Below, one piece after another: positions 1-8,111 of a DNA stretch of 64,000 nt (position 1 is its first letter; every line of letters begins with the position of its first letter). Below the pieces are notes generated by a model. It saw only the letters and a list, made by a program, of their open reading frames with translations, was not told the DNA's origin and did not search any database. A program made the position numbers and the translations under genes. Origin of the DNA: Bacillus badius NBRC 15713 (GTDB taxonomy: Bacteria > Bacillota > Bacilli > Bacillales > Domibacillaceae); contig NZ_BCVF01000008.1 of NCBI RefSeq assembly GCF_001591605.1, forward strand, positions 1-64,000, in the 5' to 3' direction.

Positions 1-12
1 TCGACATACTGA

Positions 13-45
13 CCTGCCTCCAGTTGGAGACAGGCGTTTTGTTTT
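13..45 (+). terminator. Rho-independent terminator of a gene left of the window
   Basis: CCTG-C-CTCCA pairs with TGGAG-A-CAGG (13-34) and is followed by a T-rich run on the + strand. The gene it serves lies outside the window. Confidence 0.6.
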
Positions 46-52
46 ATTTAAT

Positions 53-90
53 AAAGAGCGGCGTATTTGCTTCTTTCCCATTCGCTCTTT
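53..90 (-). terminator. Probable terminator of the 17-gene operon
   Basis: AAAGAGCG (53-60) and CGCTCTTT (83-90) form an inverted repeat just after the last gene of the minus-strand operon. An AT-rich tail follows in the minus direction. The 22-base loop makes it weaker than a textbook terminator. Confidence 0.45.
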
Positions 91-103
91 TAAAGACAGG
101 TCA

Positions 104-1081
104 CTACCTTTTTATCATCGCTTCGATTTTACTAATTTTTTCCCGGCGTTCCCTGCGCGCTTCTACAGCCTGGTCAATAGTGACGGCGATAAAGCGGCAG
201 TGTGAATGCGGCCTGGATTGAGCGATGAGATCCAAATCCTGGCTGATTACGGTGCCAACAGTGACAAATCCCCCGCCAGTTGCCGTGTCGTTATGCAGCA
301 CGATCAGCTCTTCTTCGTTCGGGAACATGATAGAGCCGATTGGATAGGCAAAATCCACAACATTGGAAAAGCTGTGGCCGGCGCCAAATGGAGGGCTTTG
401 CTGGGTTAAGGACACTTTCGCCCCGGTATAACGGTACGCGACCCTGTTCGATTCAGGAGACATTTTCCATTCAGAGTTTAAAAAGTCCTTTAACCCTTGG
501 TCACTTAGCAAATAACCGGATAGTCCGAGCGTCATTCTCAGCTCTTGGAAAGAATCAAATGATGGGGTGAATTCGAGAGGGACAGATTTCCCCACCTGCT
601 TGAGCGCTCCCGGCAACGGTTCATTGATTGCCAATTCATCACCGGCTGCCAGCTTTCTCCCTTGAAACCCGCCAATCTTGCTCGTTTCATAGGTAGACTT
701 GCTGCCAAACACTTCGTCTACTTGAATCCCTCCTGACACACAGAGATAGCCTTTTACTCCTTTCAGGCATTCTTTAACCGTAAGAATATCCCCCTCCTTC
801 ACTTGAATGGCCTCCCAAAAGGGAATGAGCTGATGATTTAAATAGGCTTTCATCGGAGCGCCTGTTAACGCAATAATTGTATTTTTCCCAAATTCCATCT
901 CCCCGCCGACCAATGTCATTTCCAAGGCTGCAAATTCAGCCGGATTGCCGACAAGAAGATTTCCAATGATAAATGAATATTTATCAGCCGCTCCTGAAGG
1001 GGGAACACCGAGATGATACTTCCCTACACGCCCCATATCTTGTACGGTTGTCCATAAACCCGGGCTTTTTATTTTAATCAT
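104..1081 (-). CDS. pxpC: Biotin-dependent carboxyltransferase/5-oxoprolinase subunit C family (KipA-like), copy 1
   Basis: 325 residues, the normal KipA/PxpC (AHS2) length. The N-terminus has the family pattern PGL..TVQD.GR.G...G.PPSGA.D. In 5-oxoprolinase, PxpB and PxpC activate the lactam for ATP-dependent opening with PxpA; the same fold is the carboxyltransferase part of urea carboxylase. Its ATG directly follows the TAA of the pxpB copy upstream, with GGGGGA as ribosome site, so the two are translationally linked. It is the last gene of the operon. It differs clearly from the second pxpC at 14786-15763, so the copies are paralogues and not a recent duplication. Which substrate each pair handles cannot be told from sequence. 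Confidence 0.85.
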   Translation of the reverse strand: MIKIKSPGLWTTVQDMGRVGKYHLGVPPSGAADKYSFIIGNLLVGNPAEFAALEMTLVGGEMEFGKNTIIALTGAPMKAYLNHQLIPFWEAIQVKEGDILTVKECLKGVKGYLCVSGGIQVDEVFGSKSTYETSKIGGFQGRKLAAGDELAINEPLPGALKQVGKSVPLEFTPSFDSFQELRMTLGLSGYLLSDQGLKDFLNSEWKMSPESNRVAYRYTGAKVSLTQQSPPFGAGHSFSNVVDFAYPIGSIMFPNEEELIVLHNDTATGGGFVTVGTVISQDLDLIAQSRPHSHCRFIAVTIDQAVEARRERREKISKIEAMIKR

Positions 1082-1966
1082 TTAAAAATCCCCCATTAAT
1101 TCATACATATACTCTTTTCCCTTTGCCATATACTCCATTGGAGAAAGATCAATTTCTTTCATTTTGTACCGGTACCGGCCACTTTGCACTTCTTCTTCAA
1201 TGGAAGTATATTCCGATTCATTGACCGGTCTGTATTTCCAGATGTCTCCCGGGCGTGCCAGGAAAGAAGTATCCTTCAGATCAATAAGCTGGTTTGACAA
1301 ATCAACGACCGGCACAGCAGACATACCGATTAACTGATAACTGCCGGTTCCCTTTACAGGATAAATAACGTTAAAAGCCCCGCCGATCGCTACGCTTCTT
1401 TCCGGCGTATCCGTCCGTGGACTCTTATATTTAGGAGCCTGGATGATTTCATCAGGCTTGACTCCTAATGGAAAGTGCCAGGCAGTCCCCGGTAAAAAGC
1501 CGACCATCGTAATTAAGTAAGGAGCGCTTGAGTGCCTGTCAATGAAAGCTTCTTTATCAGTAAAGCCGTTTAACTTCATCACATAATCAAAATTAGAAAG
1601 CTTCGGTTCCTGATGGCGGCTGCTGAAACGCCGGGAATATTCTCTAGTAATCGGGTCATCATACCAAATCGGAATTTCCACCATTCGTACCGATAAGCCA
1701 AGTGCTGCCGGATCACTTTTCGTAAAATCAATTTCTTTTAGATAATCAACGAGATCTCTGGCGGAGATAACGTCCGGATTGTAACGGACTAAATAGGAAG
1801 CATTCGAGGAAACAATATCAATAATCCCAGGGATATTTCTTCTCCTTAATTCTTCTGTCACAGCCAAGGCTTTAAAGTTGCTTTCCGCTCTCATGTCCCG
1901 GGAAATTTCTGCATAAATATATTCATCGCCACAAAAATGAAAATTCGTTTCAGGCAGGTTAAACAA
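1082..1966 (-). CDS. pxpB: 5-oxoprolinase subunit B family (KipI-like, AHS1), copy 1
   Basis: 294 residues of the KipI/PxpB family. The C-terminal half carries the conserved block FLPGTAWHFPLG, then PRTDTPERSVAIGGAFNVIYP, and a GTGSYQLIG loop. The start is a TTG at 1966 preceded by AGGTGG at good distance; no ATG fits. It lies 14 bases after the sigma-54 activator gene and abuts pxpC, the usual partner. B. subtilis KipI also inhibits the sporulation kinase KinA, but the presence of pxpA, a biotin carboxylase and a Mo hydroxylase in the same operon makes a catabolic lactam or amide role more likely here (inference). Confidence 0.85.
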   Translation of the reverse strand: MFNLPETNFHFCGDEYIYAEISRDMRAESNFKALAVTEELRRRNIPGIIDIVSSNASYLVRYNPDVISARDLVDYLKEIDFTKSDPAALGLSVRMVEIPIWYDDPITREYSRRFSSRHQEPKLSNFDYVMKLNGFTDKEAFIDRHSSAPYLITMVGFLPGTAWHFPLGVKPDEIIQAPKYKSPRTDTPERSVAIGGAFNVIYPVKGTGSYQLIGMSAVPVVDLSNQLIDLKDTSFLARPGDIWKYRPVNESEYTSIEEEVQSGRYRYKMKEIDLSPMEYMAKGKEYMYELMGDF

Positions 1967-1980
1967 TCGGCTCCACCTCT

Positions 1981-4032
1981 TTATTCTTTCAGCTTTTTCA
2001 TCCGCCTGCTTATCGTTGCCGGGCTGACTCCCAGCACTTCTGACAATTTAGCAGCGGTTCCATACTTCTGCATGCCGCGAATAATCAATTGATTTTCCAG
2101 CTGCTCTACCGCTTCTTTCAGCGGCATAATTTCAAACACAAATGGCGGCTTTTCTCTTTTCTGCCTGTCTCCATAAAGGGATGTAATAACATTTTCCCGA
2201 TGAATCCATTCATCTTTACTCAAGACGATTAATCTTTCAATGATATTTTGGAGTTCCCGCACATTCCCCGGCCAATCATATGTTTCCAACACTTCAATCG
2301 CTTCAGGAGTAAAGCTTTTCTTGATTTCATACATTTGCTTAAACTGCTCTAGAAAGAAGATGGCCAACGGAAAAATATCTTCTTTCCTTTCCCTGAGCGG
2401 GGGAATTTCAAAAGGAATGACATTTAACCGGTAATACAGATCCTCTCTAAAAACACCTTCCTCAACCATTTGCTGCAAATTCTTGTTGGTCGCTGTAATC
2501 ACCCTGACGTCCACGGCTATCGTACGGGTACCGCCCACTCTGGTGATCTCTCTTTCCTGCAGCACCCGCAGCAGCTTTACCTGCATGGTGAGAGGAAGCT
2601 CACCAATTTCATCGAGAAAGATCGTTCCGTTGTGGGCAATTTCAAACAGACCTGCTTTTCCATTTCTGTCAGCCCCGGTGAACGCTCCCTTTTCGTATCC
2701 AAACAACTCGCTTTCAATTAATTGTTCCGGGATCGCTCCGCAGTTTACCCGGATAAACGCTTGTTCCTTTCGAGCGCTCTCGGAATGGATCTTATGGGCG
2801 AATATTTCCTTGCCCACTCCCGATTCACCTTCAAGCAAAACGGTAGAGTTTAACTGCGCCACCCGCTGCAATTCAGCCCGCAAATTTTCTATTTTTTGCG
2901 ACCGGTATACGAGCTTCTTCCCTCTAATATGAATGGAGGCAAGCTTATCCGTTATATCGGCCGCTTCAGCGCTCTTGGAAGAAGAACGCTCCTCGCGGTT
3001 ATGTGAAATATCTCTTGATAAAATAACCACTTTTTCAAGCTTTCCCTCATGATAAACAGGGGTAGCTACAGACCATACTCGTCTGCCGCCGCTTGCCTCC
3101 TGAAGCGCTGTTACCTTTTTCTTTTGCTGGATGCAGAGGTTAAATACATCTGGCTGAAACCTGTTCTTTTCCGTAAATTCACTGATATATTTACCGATAA
3201 TTTTTTCTGGCTTATCCACTTTCCAAAAATTGCTCAAAAAGAGGCCAGCCACCCGAATGATTTTTCCATTTTCATCAATAACGAGGATTTGCTCTTGTGA
3301 AGAGGCGTAAACCGCCTGAAGATCGGAGTATAAATTGCGGACAAAATCAAGTTCTTGGACAGCCTCTTCAAACACTTCGCGTAAAAAAAACATGTGTACA
3401 AGGCCAGTGATTTTTCCGTTGATTCGCAGCGGGTAGAAGTTTCCGCTCATTTGCTTAAAATTAATGGAGCTGTTCAAGCTGACCAGCGTTTCTCCCTTCA
3501 TCACCCGTTCAAGATCTTTATCAACCGTTAATAGCGCTTTGTAATTGCGGAAAAGCAAAAAGGAGCTGGGTATACCTAAGATGTTTTCCGCGGTTTCATT
3601 GATAAACTCGATTTCGTAATGGATATTGGTTCGAACGATACCCACTCCGGAGCCATGAAGCAGCTGGTTCAAATGCGTCAGTTTGAGTTCATTGATTTTA
3701 CTTTTGGCTTCCTTGACAGTAATGTAGCCCATCACTTCTCTATCTAAATTTTCGCCTATAATCATGGAAATATTGTGGGAGAATTCAACAGCGGAAAGCT
3801 GGGGCACCCGCAAAATATCATCCTTGTAGGAAATTGGTTCGTGCAGCCCTTCTGATTGCGCAAGCTGTTCCATTATATGCTGCACCGTACAGTAACCGAT
3901 AATGGTCCCCTCCCGCTCTACGAAAGCAGCGTCTGCTTTTCTTGCTGTAAGCAGCTGAATAACAGCTTCTAATGTGCTTTCCGTGTCGACCATTACATCA
4001 ATCGGTTTGAGAATATCTTTCCAAATAATCAA
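1981..4032 (-). CDS. Sigma-54-dependent activator with CBS-PAS-PAS sensor region
   Basis: 683 residues. A CBS-like pair covers about 1-110, PAS-like domains about 125-230 and 235-345, the AAA+ domain about 370-610 and a Fis-type helix-turn-helix about 640-683. Walker A is GESGVGKE (402-409); the sigma-54 contact loop GAFTGA (449-454) is intact, so it should activate sigma-54 promoters. The start is a TTG at 4032 behind AGGAGGGG. It is encoded inside the operon whose first gene has a -24/-12 promoter (16680-16697), so positive autoregulation is likely. The 50-base gap upstream holds an AT-rich TATAAT that could give basal sigma-A transcription, but no good -35 is seen. CBS domains usually bind adenine nucleotides; the ligand here is unknown. 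Confidence 0.9.
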   Translation of the reverse strand: MIIWKDILKPIDVMVDTESTLEAVIQLLTARKADAAFVEREGTIIGYCTVQHIMEQLAQSEGLHEPISYKDDILRVPQLSAVEFSHNISMIIGENLDREVMGYITVKEAKSKINELKLTHLNQLLHGSGVGIVRTNIHYEIEFINETAENILGIPSSFLLFRNYKALLTVDKDLERVMKGETLVSLNSSINFKQMSGNFYPLRINGKITGLVHMFFLREVFEEAVQELDFVRNLYSDLQAVYASSQEQILVIDENGKIIRVAGLFLSNFWKVDKPEKIIGKYISEFTEKNRFQPDVFNLCIQQKKKVTALQEASGGRRVWSVATPVYHEGKLEKVVILSRDISHNREERSSSKSAEAADITDKLASIHIRGKKLVYRSQKIENLRAELQRVAQLNSTVLLEGESGVGKEIFAHKIHSESARKEQAFIRVNCGAIPEQLIESELFGYEKGAFTGADRNGKAGLFEIAHNGTIFLDEIGELPLTMQVKLLRVLQEREITRVGGTRTIAVDVRVITATNKNLQQMVEEGVFREDLYYRLNVIPFEIPPLRERKEDIFPLAIFFLEQFKQMYEIKKSFTPEAIEVLETYDWPGNVRELQNIIERLIVLSKDEWIHRENVITSLYGDRQKREKPPFVFEIMPLKEAVEQLENQLIIRGMQKYGTAAKLSEVLGVSPATISRRMKKLKE

Positions 4033-4082
4033 GGTACCCCTCCTGTTCCTACAAAAAGCACTGTTTCACCCATTATAATATA

Positions 4083-4718
4083 TTATTTATTTAAAATATT
4101 CAGTTTAATCGCTTGTTTTTTTGCTTCTTTATAATCTTGAGGAGTATCAATATCGATTGCCGTCCCCTCATCTTTCACAGCCAAACACTTTTTAACGGCC
4201 AGGCGCTTAAAAATAGAACGGGCTCCTTGATCGCCATACATGCCGGCAAACAGACTCTCCTCTATTCTTCCCAAAAATACCGGATGTCCGGGAATCTCCT
4301 TGTATAACGGCCGAATCATAAAAGGCTCAAGCTGTTCATGAACCATTCTGGTGCCGCTTTCATAAATGGCCTGAATGGTTTGTTTTGAGATAAACGGAAG
4401 ATCTCCTAGAAAGATCATTACATTGGAATCTGCAGGTGTAAGCTGCTGAATTCCGACTGTCAGCGACGAGCTCTGGCCCAGGCGGTAGTCTTGATTAATC
4501 ACCCATTGAAACCGGCTGTCTACCACATGGATCTGCTCTTGGATAGCAGCTGCCTCGTGTCCAATCACAGCGATCACTTTAGTAAACCTCTCTTCCAGCA
4601 CCCGATCAATAACATGTGCCAGCATGCAATGTTCCCCTATCGGCAAAAGCTGCTTTATTTGGCCCATTCTTGATGACAGCCCGGCAGCCAGAATGATTGC
4701 GCACACATTTTCAGTCAT
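4083..4718 (-). CDS. mocA: Molybdenum cofactor cytidylyltransferase-like NTP transferase (MocA/MobA family)
   Basis: 211 residues from the ATG at 4718, chosen because AGGCGGAG precedes it and because the family N-terminus begins there (MTENVCAIILAAG). The LAAG-S-RMG-K nucleotide-binding signature and a later GDLPF metal-binding block are present. MocA adds CMP to molybdopterin to make the dinucleotide cofactor used by Mo hydroxylases, which fits the CoxSML subunits of the same operon. It follows the XdhC pieces and precedes the activator gene. A longer reading starting at 4808 would overlap the XdhC gene and lacks a ribosome site. Confidence 0.85.
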   Translation of the reverse strand: MTENVCAIILAAGLSSRMGQIKQLLPIGEHCMLAHVIDRVLEERFTKVIAVIGHEAAAIQEQIHVVDSRFQWVINQDYRLGQSSSLTVGIQQLTPADSNVMIFLGDLPFISKQTIQAIYESGTRMVHEQLEPFMIRPLYKEIPGHPVFLGRIEESLFAGMYGDQGARSIFKRLAVKKCLAVKDEGTAIDIDTPQDYKEAKKQAIKLNILNK

Positions 4719-4746
4719 AGCTCTCCGCCTCTTCCAAAAAAATAAA

Positions 4747-5547
4747 TTATGATTGGGCCAGCTGGTGGATGTGCATGGAATTGTGCAAAAATCCGCCTGT
4801 ATGTCCATTTTTCACAGCAATAATTTCTCCTAAAACACTAATGGCAATTTCTTCGGCTCCACTGGCGCCAATATCAAGGCCAACAGGGCTGTACATCCGT
4901 TCAAGCTGGCTATTCTCAAATCGAACCCCTTCCTTTTCAATCGCTTCCAGCATTCGAATGCGGCGGGAACGCGGGCCAAGTACGCCTATGTACGGGGCTT
5001 TGGAAGGCAGGACGAATTTGAGCGTTTCCTGATCTTTCTCGAGGTGATGGTTCATAACGATGATATACGTTCGGCTGTCAATGAAAAGCCGTTCAGCAAA
5101 CTTTGCCGTTTCAGCAATGATCCTTGTCGCACCAGGGAACCGCTCTTCACTATTATAAAACGGGCGCTGATCCACAACAACTGTGTGAAAGCCCAATGAA
5201 GCTCCGTACTTAGCAACAGGAATAGCATCATGTCCGGCACCGAAAATCATCAATTTCAGCGGCGGAATATACACATCCATAAATACGGATACCTCCTTTT
5301 TCTCGGCATTGTGCAGCCCCTTCGTCTGAGGCTTGGGATTTGATTCATTTAACTTCTTTGCGGCCACAAGAAGAGCTTGAGCGTCCAATGCCGAATCACC
5401 AAGTGTTCCTATAGCCTGCCCATCTTTGGGGATAAATAAGCGGCCCGGCGGCCCGGCTTCTCTCGTTTGCAAAACTGTCGCCAATACGCCTTCCCGCTTT
5501 TCCTCAATACAATCAAGCCAAGCATCAAAAGCAAGTTGCTGAGGCAT
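4747..5547 (-). CDS. XdhC family protein, C-terminal (Rossmann) part
   Basis: 266 residues from the ATG at 5547, placed seven bases after GGGG. It contains the linker typical of XdhC proteins (REGVLATVL...GTLGDSALDA) and then the XdhC_C Rossmann domain with IFGAGHDAIPVA, VVDQRPFYNSEERFPGA and YIGVLGPRSR. XdhC binds molybdenum cofactor, supports its sulfuration and inserts it into xanthine-dehydrogenase-type enzymes. The N-terminal domain lies in another frame at 5525-5902, overlapping by 23 bases. Removing one base from the G4 tract at 5555-5558 would fuse both into one normal protein of about 384 residues, so this is either a split gene with coupled translation or a frameshift. Confidence 0.8.
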   Translation of the reverse strand: MPQQLAFDAWLDCIEEKREGVLATVLQTREAGPPGRLFIPKDGQAIGTLGDSALDAQALLVAAKKLNESNPKPQTKGLHNAEKKEVSVFMDVYIPPLKLMIFGAGHDAIPVAKYGASLGFHTVVVDQRPFYNSEERFPGATRIIAETAKFAERLFIDSRTYIIVMNHHLEKDQETLKFVLPSKAPYIGVLGPRSRRIRMLEAIEKEGVRFENSQLERMYSPVGLDIGASGAEEIAISVLGEIIAVKNGHTGGFLHNSMHIHQLAQS

Positions 5548-5902
5548 CTTCATTCCCCGCTTTCTTGTTTGCCGGCTGATGATCCGGAACCGGCTCAATG
5601 TAAATTTCTACTGTGCCCGGACAGCCGAGCCCCAGCCCCCAAACAACGTCTTCATCCATGGCATATGTTTTTAATGCCGGAACACCAGACTCGATGACTT
5701 GCTTGGCCGCTTCGGCAACATCTGCTTCTAAGCAGCCTCCTGAAATCATTCCCGTAATGTTTTCATGTTCATCTACAAGCATCTTTGCTCCTTCCCGCCG
5801 ATAGGCAGATCCATACACACGGACAACGGTAGCAAGCGCCGATTTTCGTCCAGCTTCCCGGGCTTCTTGAATGGCTTCTATTACTAAAAGATTTTCTGAC
5901 AT
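5525..5902 (-). CDS. XdhC/CoxI family protein, N-terminal part
   Basis: 125 residues from the ATG at 5902 (GGAGGT at seven bases). It holds the XdhC_CoxI domain with ATVVRVYGSAYRREGAKM and the cysteine motif MISGGCLEADV, then GLGLGCPGTVEIYIEP, after which a single XdhC protein would continue. Instead the frame closes about 20 residues later in low-similarity sequence. It is the CoxF/CoxI-like maturation factor of the operon's Mo enzyme. The companion piece is at 4747-5547. Some Mo-hydroxylase clusters do encode the two halves separately, so the split may be functional. Confidence 0.8.
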   Translation of the reverse strand: MSENLLVIEAIQEAREAGRKSALATVVRVYGSAYRREGAKMLVDEHENITGMISGGCLEADVAEAAKQVIESGVPALKTYAMDEDVVWGLGLGCPGTVEIYIEPVPDHQPANKKAGNEDASATCF

Positions 5903-5907
5903 TGCTT

Positions 5908-7113
5908 TCACCTCCGGATCGTCATCGTTCTAGCTAACCTCTCAAACTCTTCGGGACTTTGAGCTTCTGAAAATATATCAATATACGGAAGCGCAGCTTT
6001 CATTCCCCTTGCTTCAGGTTGATATCCGTTGATCTTCAGCAGCGGATTCAGCCAGACCACAGCTGAAGCTCTTTGCTTGATCTCTTTCATCGCCCGCGGC
6101 AAATAGGCCATATCCCCTGTATCCAGTCCATCGCTTACAATGACAACGACGGTTTCTTTCCGCAGCATGCGAGCGCCATATTGCTGAATAAACGAAAATA
6201 GCGATTCGCCAATGCGCGTTCCCCCGCCCCACTCATTTTCAAATACGGTCAGCACTGGCAGTTGTCCGCGTTTGCCGTTTTTCAGTTGCGAGGTGACTCT
6301 CTTCAGCTTTGTTGCAAAAAGAAAAACTTCCACATGACGGGTACATGCGGTCAGCGCATAAGCAAACGGCAAAAATTGATCAGCATAGGGTGACATAGAG
6401 CGGCTGCCATCACACAACAAAACAAATCGGGCATTTGTTTTGTCTCTTCCTTTCCAGACAGGCTTGATGGGAAAACCGCCTGTTTGCAAGCTATTCCGCC
6501 ATGTTCGCCTGCCGTCCAGCTGCCGGCCTTTTTTCCTGGCTGCCAAGCGCCGTGCCTGCTTTAACTGCACCTGCCTCACGAGCTTTCTCGCCGCCTTTTT
6601 CATCTTCGAAAGCTGGCTTGATGAAATATATATGTGCCGCTTCTTGGGACGTTGGCTGGCTGTTCTTGAAGCGAACCAATTAAATGCCGTCTCCTTCTCT
6701 CCATCCGCTGCCTTCTGTTCTGCCTCTCCCAGTTTGCTTACAGAGTCGGCCTCTGCAGATCCGTTCATCCCTTCGTTCCCGCAGCCTGTTTGGGCAGCTC
6801 CTTCCGCACTTGTTTCTGTTGCCGTTCCTCTTGCTCCATCACCTTCCGGATTTTCTGAAGCTAGCCAAGGAACAGAGGCTTGGCTTTTGTCTGTTGTCAC
6901 AAAAAACAATTGAAACGCTTCATCAAACAAACCCTGTTCTTCCTTGCTCGAACAAAGAACAATCTTCAACGCCAGTTGAAATTGCTCACGCTTGCTTATA
7001 TCAACGAAACTTAATGCCCGCAGACTGTCCTCTATTTCTTTTAATCCGATGACAAAGCCTTGTGACCGCAAGTAACGGCAAAAAGCGGATACGCGTCTAG
7101 AAATATGATCCAT
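5908..7113 (-). CDS. coxE: VWA domain protein, CoxE family
   Basis: 401 residues from the ATG at 7113, which has AGGTG six bases upstream. A GTG at 7122 is possible but sits on the ribosome site. The C-terminal half is a von Willebrand A domain with the MIDAS start CDGSRSMSP and a later VVIVSDGLDTGDM block. The middle is rich in Lys/Arg and the region before that is Ala/Glu/Gly-rich. CoxE works with the AAA+ ATPase CoxD in maturing the Mo active site of carbon monoxide dehydrogenase; similar pairs accompany other Mo hydroxylases. The CoxD-like gene lies directly upstream. Confidence 0.85.
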   Translation of the reverse strand: MDHISRRVSAFCRYLRSQGFVIGLKEIEDSLRALSFVDISKREQFQLALKIVLCSSKEEQGLFDEAFQLFFVTTDKSQASVPWLASENPEGDGARGTATETSAEGAAQTGCGNEGMNGSAEADSVSKLGEAEQKAADGEKETAFNWFASRTASQRPKKRHIYISSSQLSKMKKAARKLVRQVQLKQARRLAARKKGRQLDGRRTWRNSLQTGGFPIKPVWKGRDKTNARFVLLCDGSRSMSPYADQFLPFAYALTACTRHVEVFLFATKLKRVTSQLKNGKRGQLPVLTVFENEWGGGTRIGESLFSFIQQYGARMLRKETVVVIVSDGLDTGDMAYLPRAMKEIKQRASAVVWLNPLLKINGYQPEARGMKAALPYIDIFSEAQSPEEFERLARTMTIRR

Positions 7114-7149
7114 TTCAAACACCTGCCTCTTCGTTGAACAGCTTTCAGG

Positions 7150-8025
7150 CTACAATTGTATAAGAATGCCGCTTTCTATCGCCTCCTTGACAGCTTCCCA
7201 GTCTTCCCGGTCCTTAATGAAACAGCCTAGCGTCTCTTGAACCGCTTCTTTGCTTAATTCATTGTAATGAAGCAGCAGGAGTGCTTCCGCCCAATCAATA
7301 CTTTCAGCTACTCCCGGCGCTTTGTGCAAAGGCATGCGCCTGAGTTCCTCCATCATACCGGCTATTTGAGCAGCAAGCCGTTCGTTAATGGACGGCAGCC
7401 TGGCTTGAAGAATAGCCGCCTCTTTTTGAAAATCCGGATAGTCAATCCATTGATATAAGCACCTTCTTCTTAAGGCGTCACTCAGCTCCCGTGTGCGGTT
7501 AGACGTTAAGATAACATACGGGCGATGCTTAGCCCGGATAGTGCCTAGCTCTGGAATCGTCATTTGAAATTCCGCCAGCATCTCTAAGAGAAAAGCTTCA
7601 AATTCCTCATCCGCCCGGTCCACTTCATCTATCAATAAAACCGGCGGCTGCCTTTCTTCTGTCAGCGCCTGGAGCAAGGGACGGGACAACAAGAAGGAAT
7701 CACTGAAAATGGCCGCTTCCTTTTCAGCAAGTGCGGCTCCTTCCTTCTCCATCAGGCGAATGTGGAGCATTTGCTTTGCATAATTCCATTCATATAGGGC
7801 GCTGGCAACATCCAAGCCTTCATAACATTGCAGACGGATCAGCCGGGTATTCAAGGATTGAGCCAGTACCTTGGCCATTTCCGTTTTCCCGACTCCCGCC
7901 GGCCCTTCGATCAGCAAAGGCTTTCGCAATGCCTGAACCAAATGCAAGGCCGCAGCTGCCGGCTGGTCAGTCACATAGCCGTTTTGAAGAAAAATCTCTT
8001 CTATCGATTGCCTGCTAGTACTGAT
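7150..8025 (-). CDS. coxD: MoxR/CoxD-type AAA+ ATPase with apparent ATC start
   Basis: Walker A GPAGVGKT, Walker B VLLIDEVDRAD and a YVILTSNRTRELSDALRRRC sensor region identify a MoxR-family ATPase, the CoxD-like partner of the VWA protein downstream. The family N-terminus (SIEEIF..NGYVTDQPAA..L) continues upstream of the first standard start, a GTG at 7974 that has no ribosome site. In frame upstream there is no ATG, GTG, TTG or CTG before a stop. AGGAGGG at 8032-8038 points six bases ahead to an ATC at 8025, giving 291 residues. I therefore place the start there; initiation at ATC is inefficient but known. A mutated ATG or a sequencing error would look the same. Confidence 0.75.
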   Translation of the reverse strand: MSTSRQSIEEIFLQNGYVTDQPAAAALHLVQALRKPLLIEGPAGVGKTEMAKVLAQSLNTRLIRLQCYEGLDVASALYEWNYAKQMLHIRLMEKEGAALAEKEAAIFSDSFLLSRPLLQALTEERQPPVLLIDEVDRADEEFEAFLLEMLAEFQMTIPELGTIRAKHRPYVILTSNRTRELSDALRRRCLYQWIDYPDFQKEAAILQARLPSINERLAAQIAGMMEELRRMPLHKAPGVAESIDWAEALLLLHYNELSKEAVQETLGCFIKDREDWEAVKEAIESGILIQL

Positions 8026-8044
8026 GCGAATCCCTCCTGTTCAT
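8015..8044 (-). promoter_or_regulatory. Ribosome site, nine-codon leader ORF and ATC start of the coxD-like gene
   Basis: The AGGAGGG at 8032-8038 lies inside a short reading frame (ATG at 8044, TAG at 8015-8017) that overlaps the presumed ATC start at 8025 in another frame. Ribosomes ending the leader would stop ten bases past the ATC, so coupling by re-initiation is conceivable. Only the sequence layout is seen; translation of the leader is inferred. Confidence 0.4.
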
Positions 8045-8061
8045 CAGAAAAAAGAAAATAC

Positions 8062-8092
8062 AGGGGCCTGTCCATGGAAGAACCGGTCCCCT
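8062..8092 (-). terminator. Internal hairpin with T-rich tail between the FAD subunit and the coxD-like gene
   Basis: AGGGG-A-CC pairs with GGCCCCT, and a T-rich run follows in the minus direction (plus-strand A run 8048-8060); T residues also flank the other side. Since the operon continues in the same direction, this may be an attenuator that lowers expression of the maturation and regulatory genes relative to the enzyme subunits. Confidence 0.5.
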
Positions 8093-8111
8093 CTTTTTTT
8101 ATCGTTCTTAA

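Noticed and set aside
4056-4072. Possible -24/-12 promoter before the activator gene
   Set aside because: GG-N10-GC spacing is present, but the other consensus positions are poor.
7972-7974. GTG at 7974 as start of the MoxR-type ATPase
   Set aside because: No ribosome site, and conserved family residues continue upstream to the ATC at 8025. It remains possible as a secondary start.
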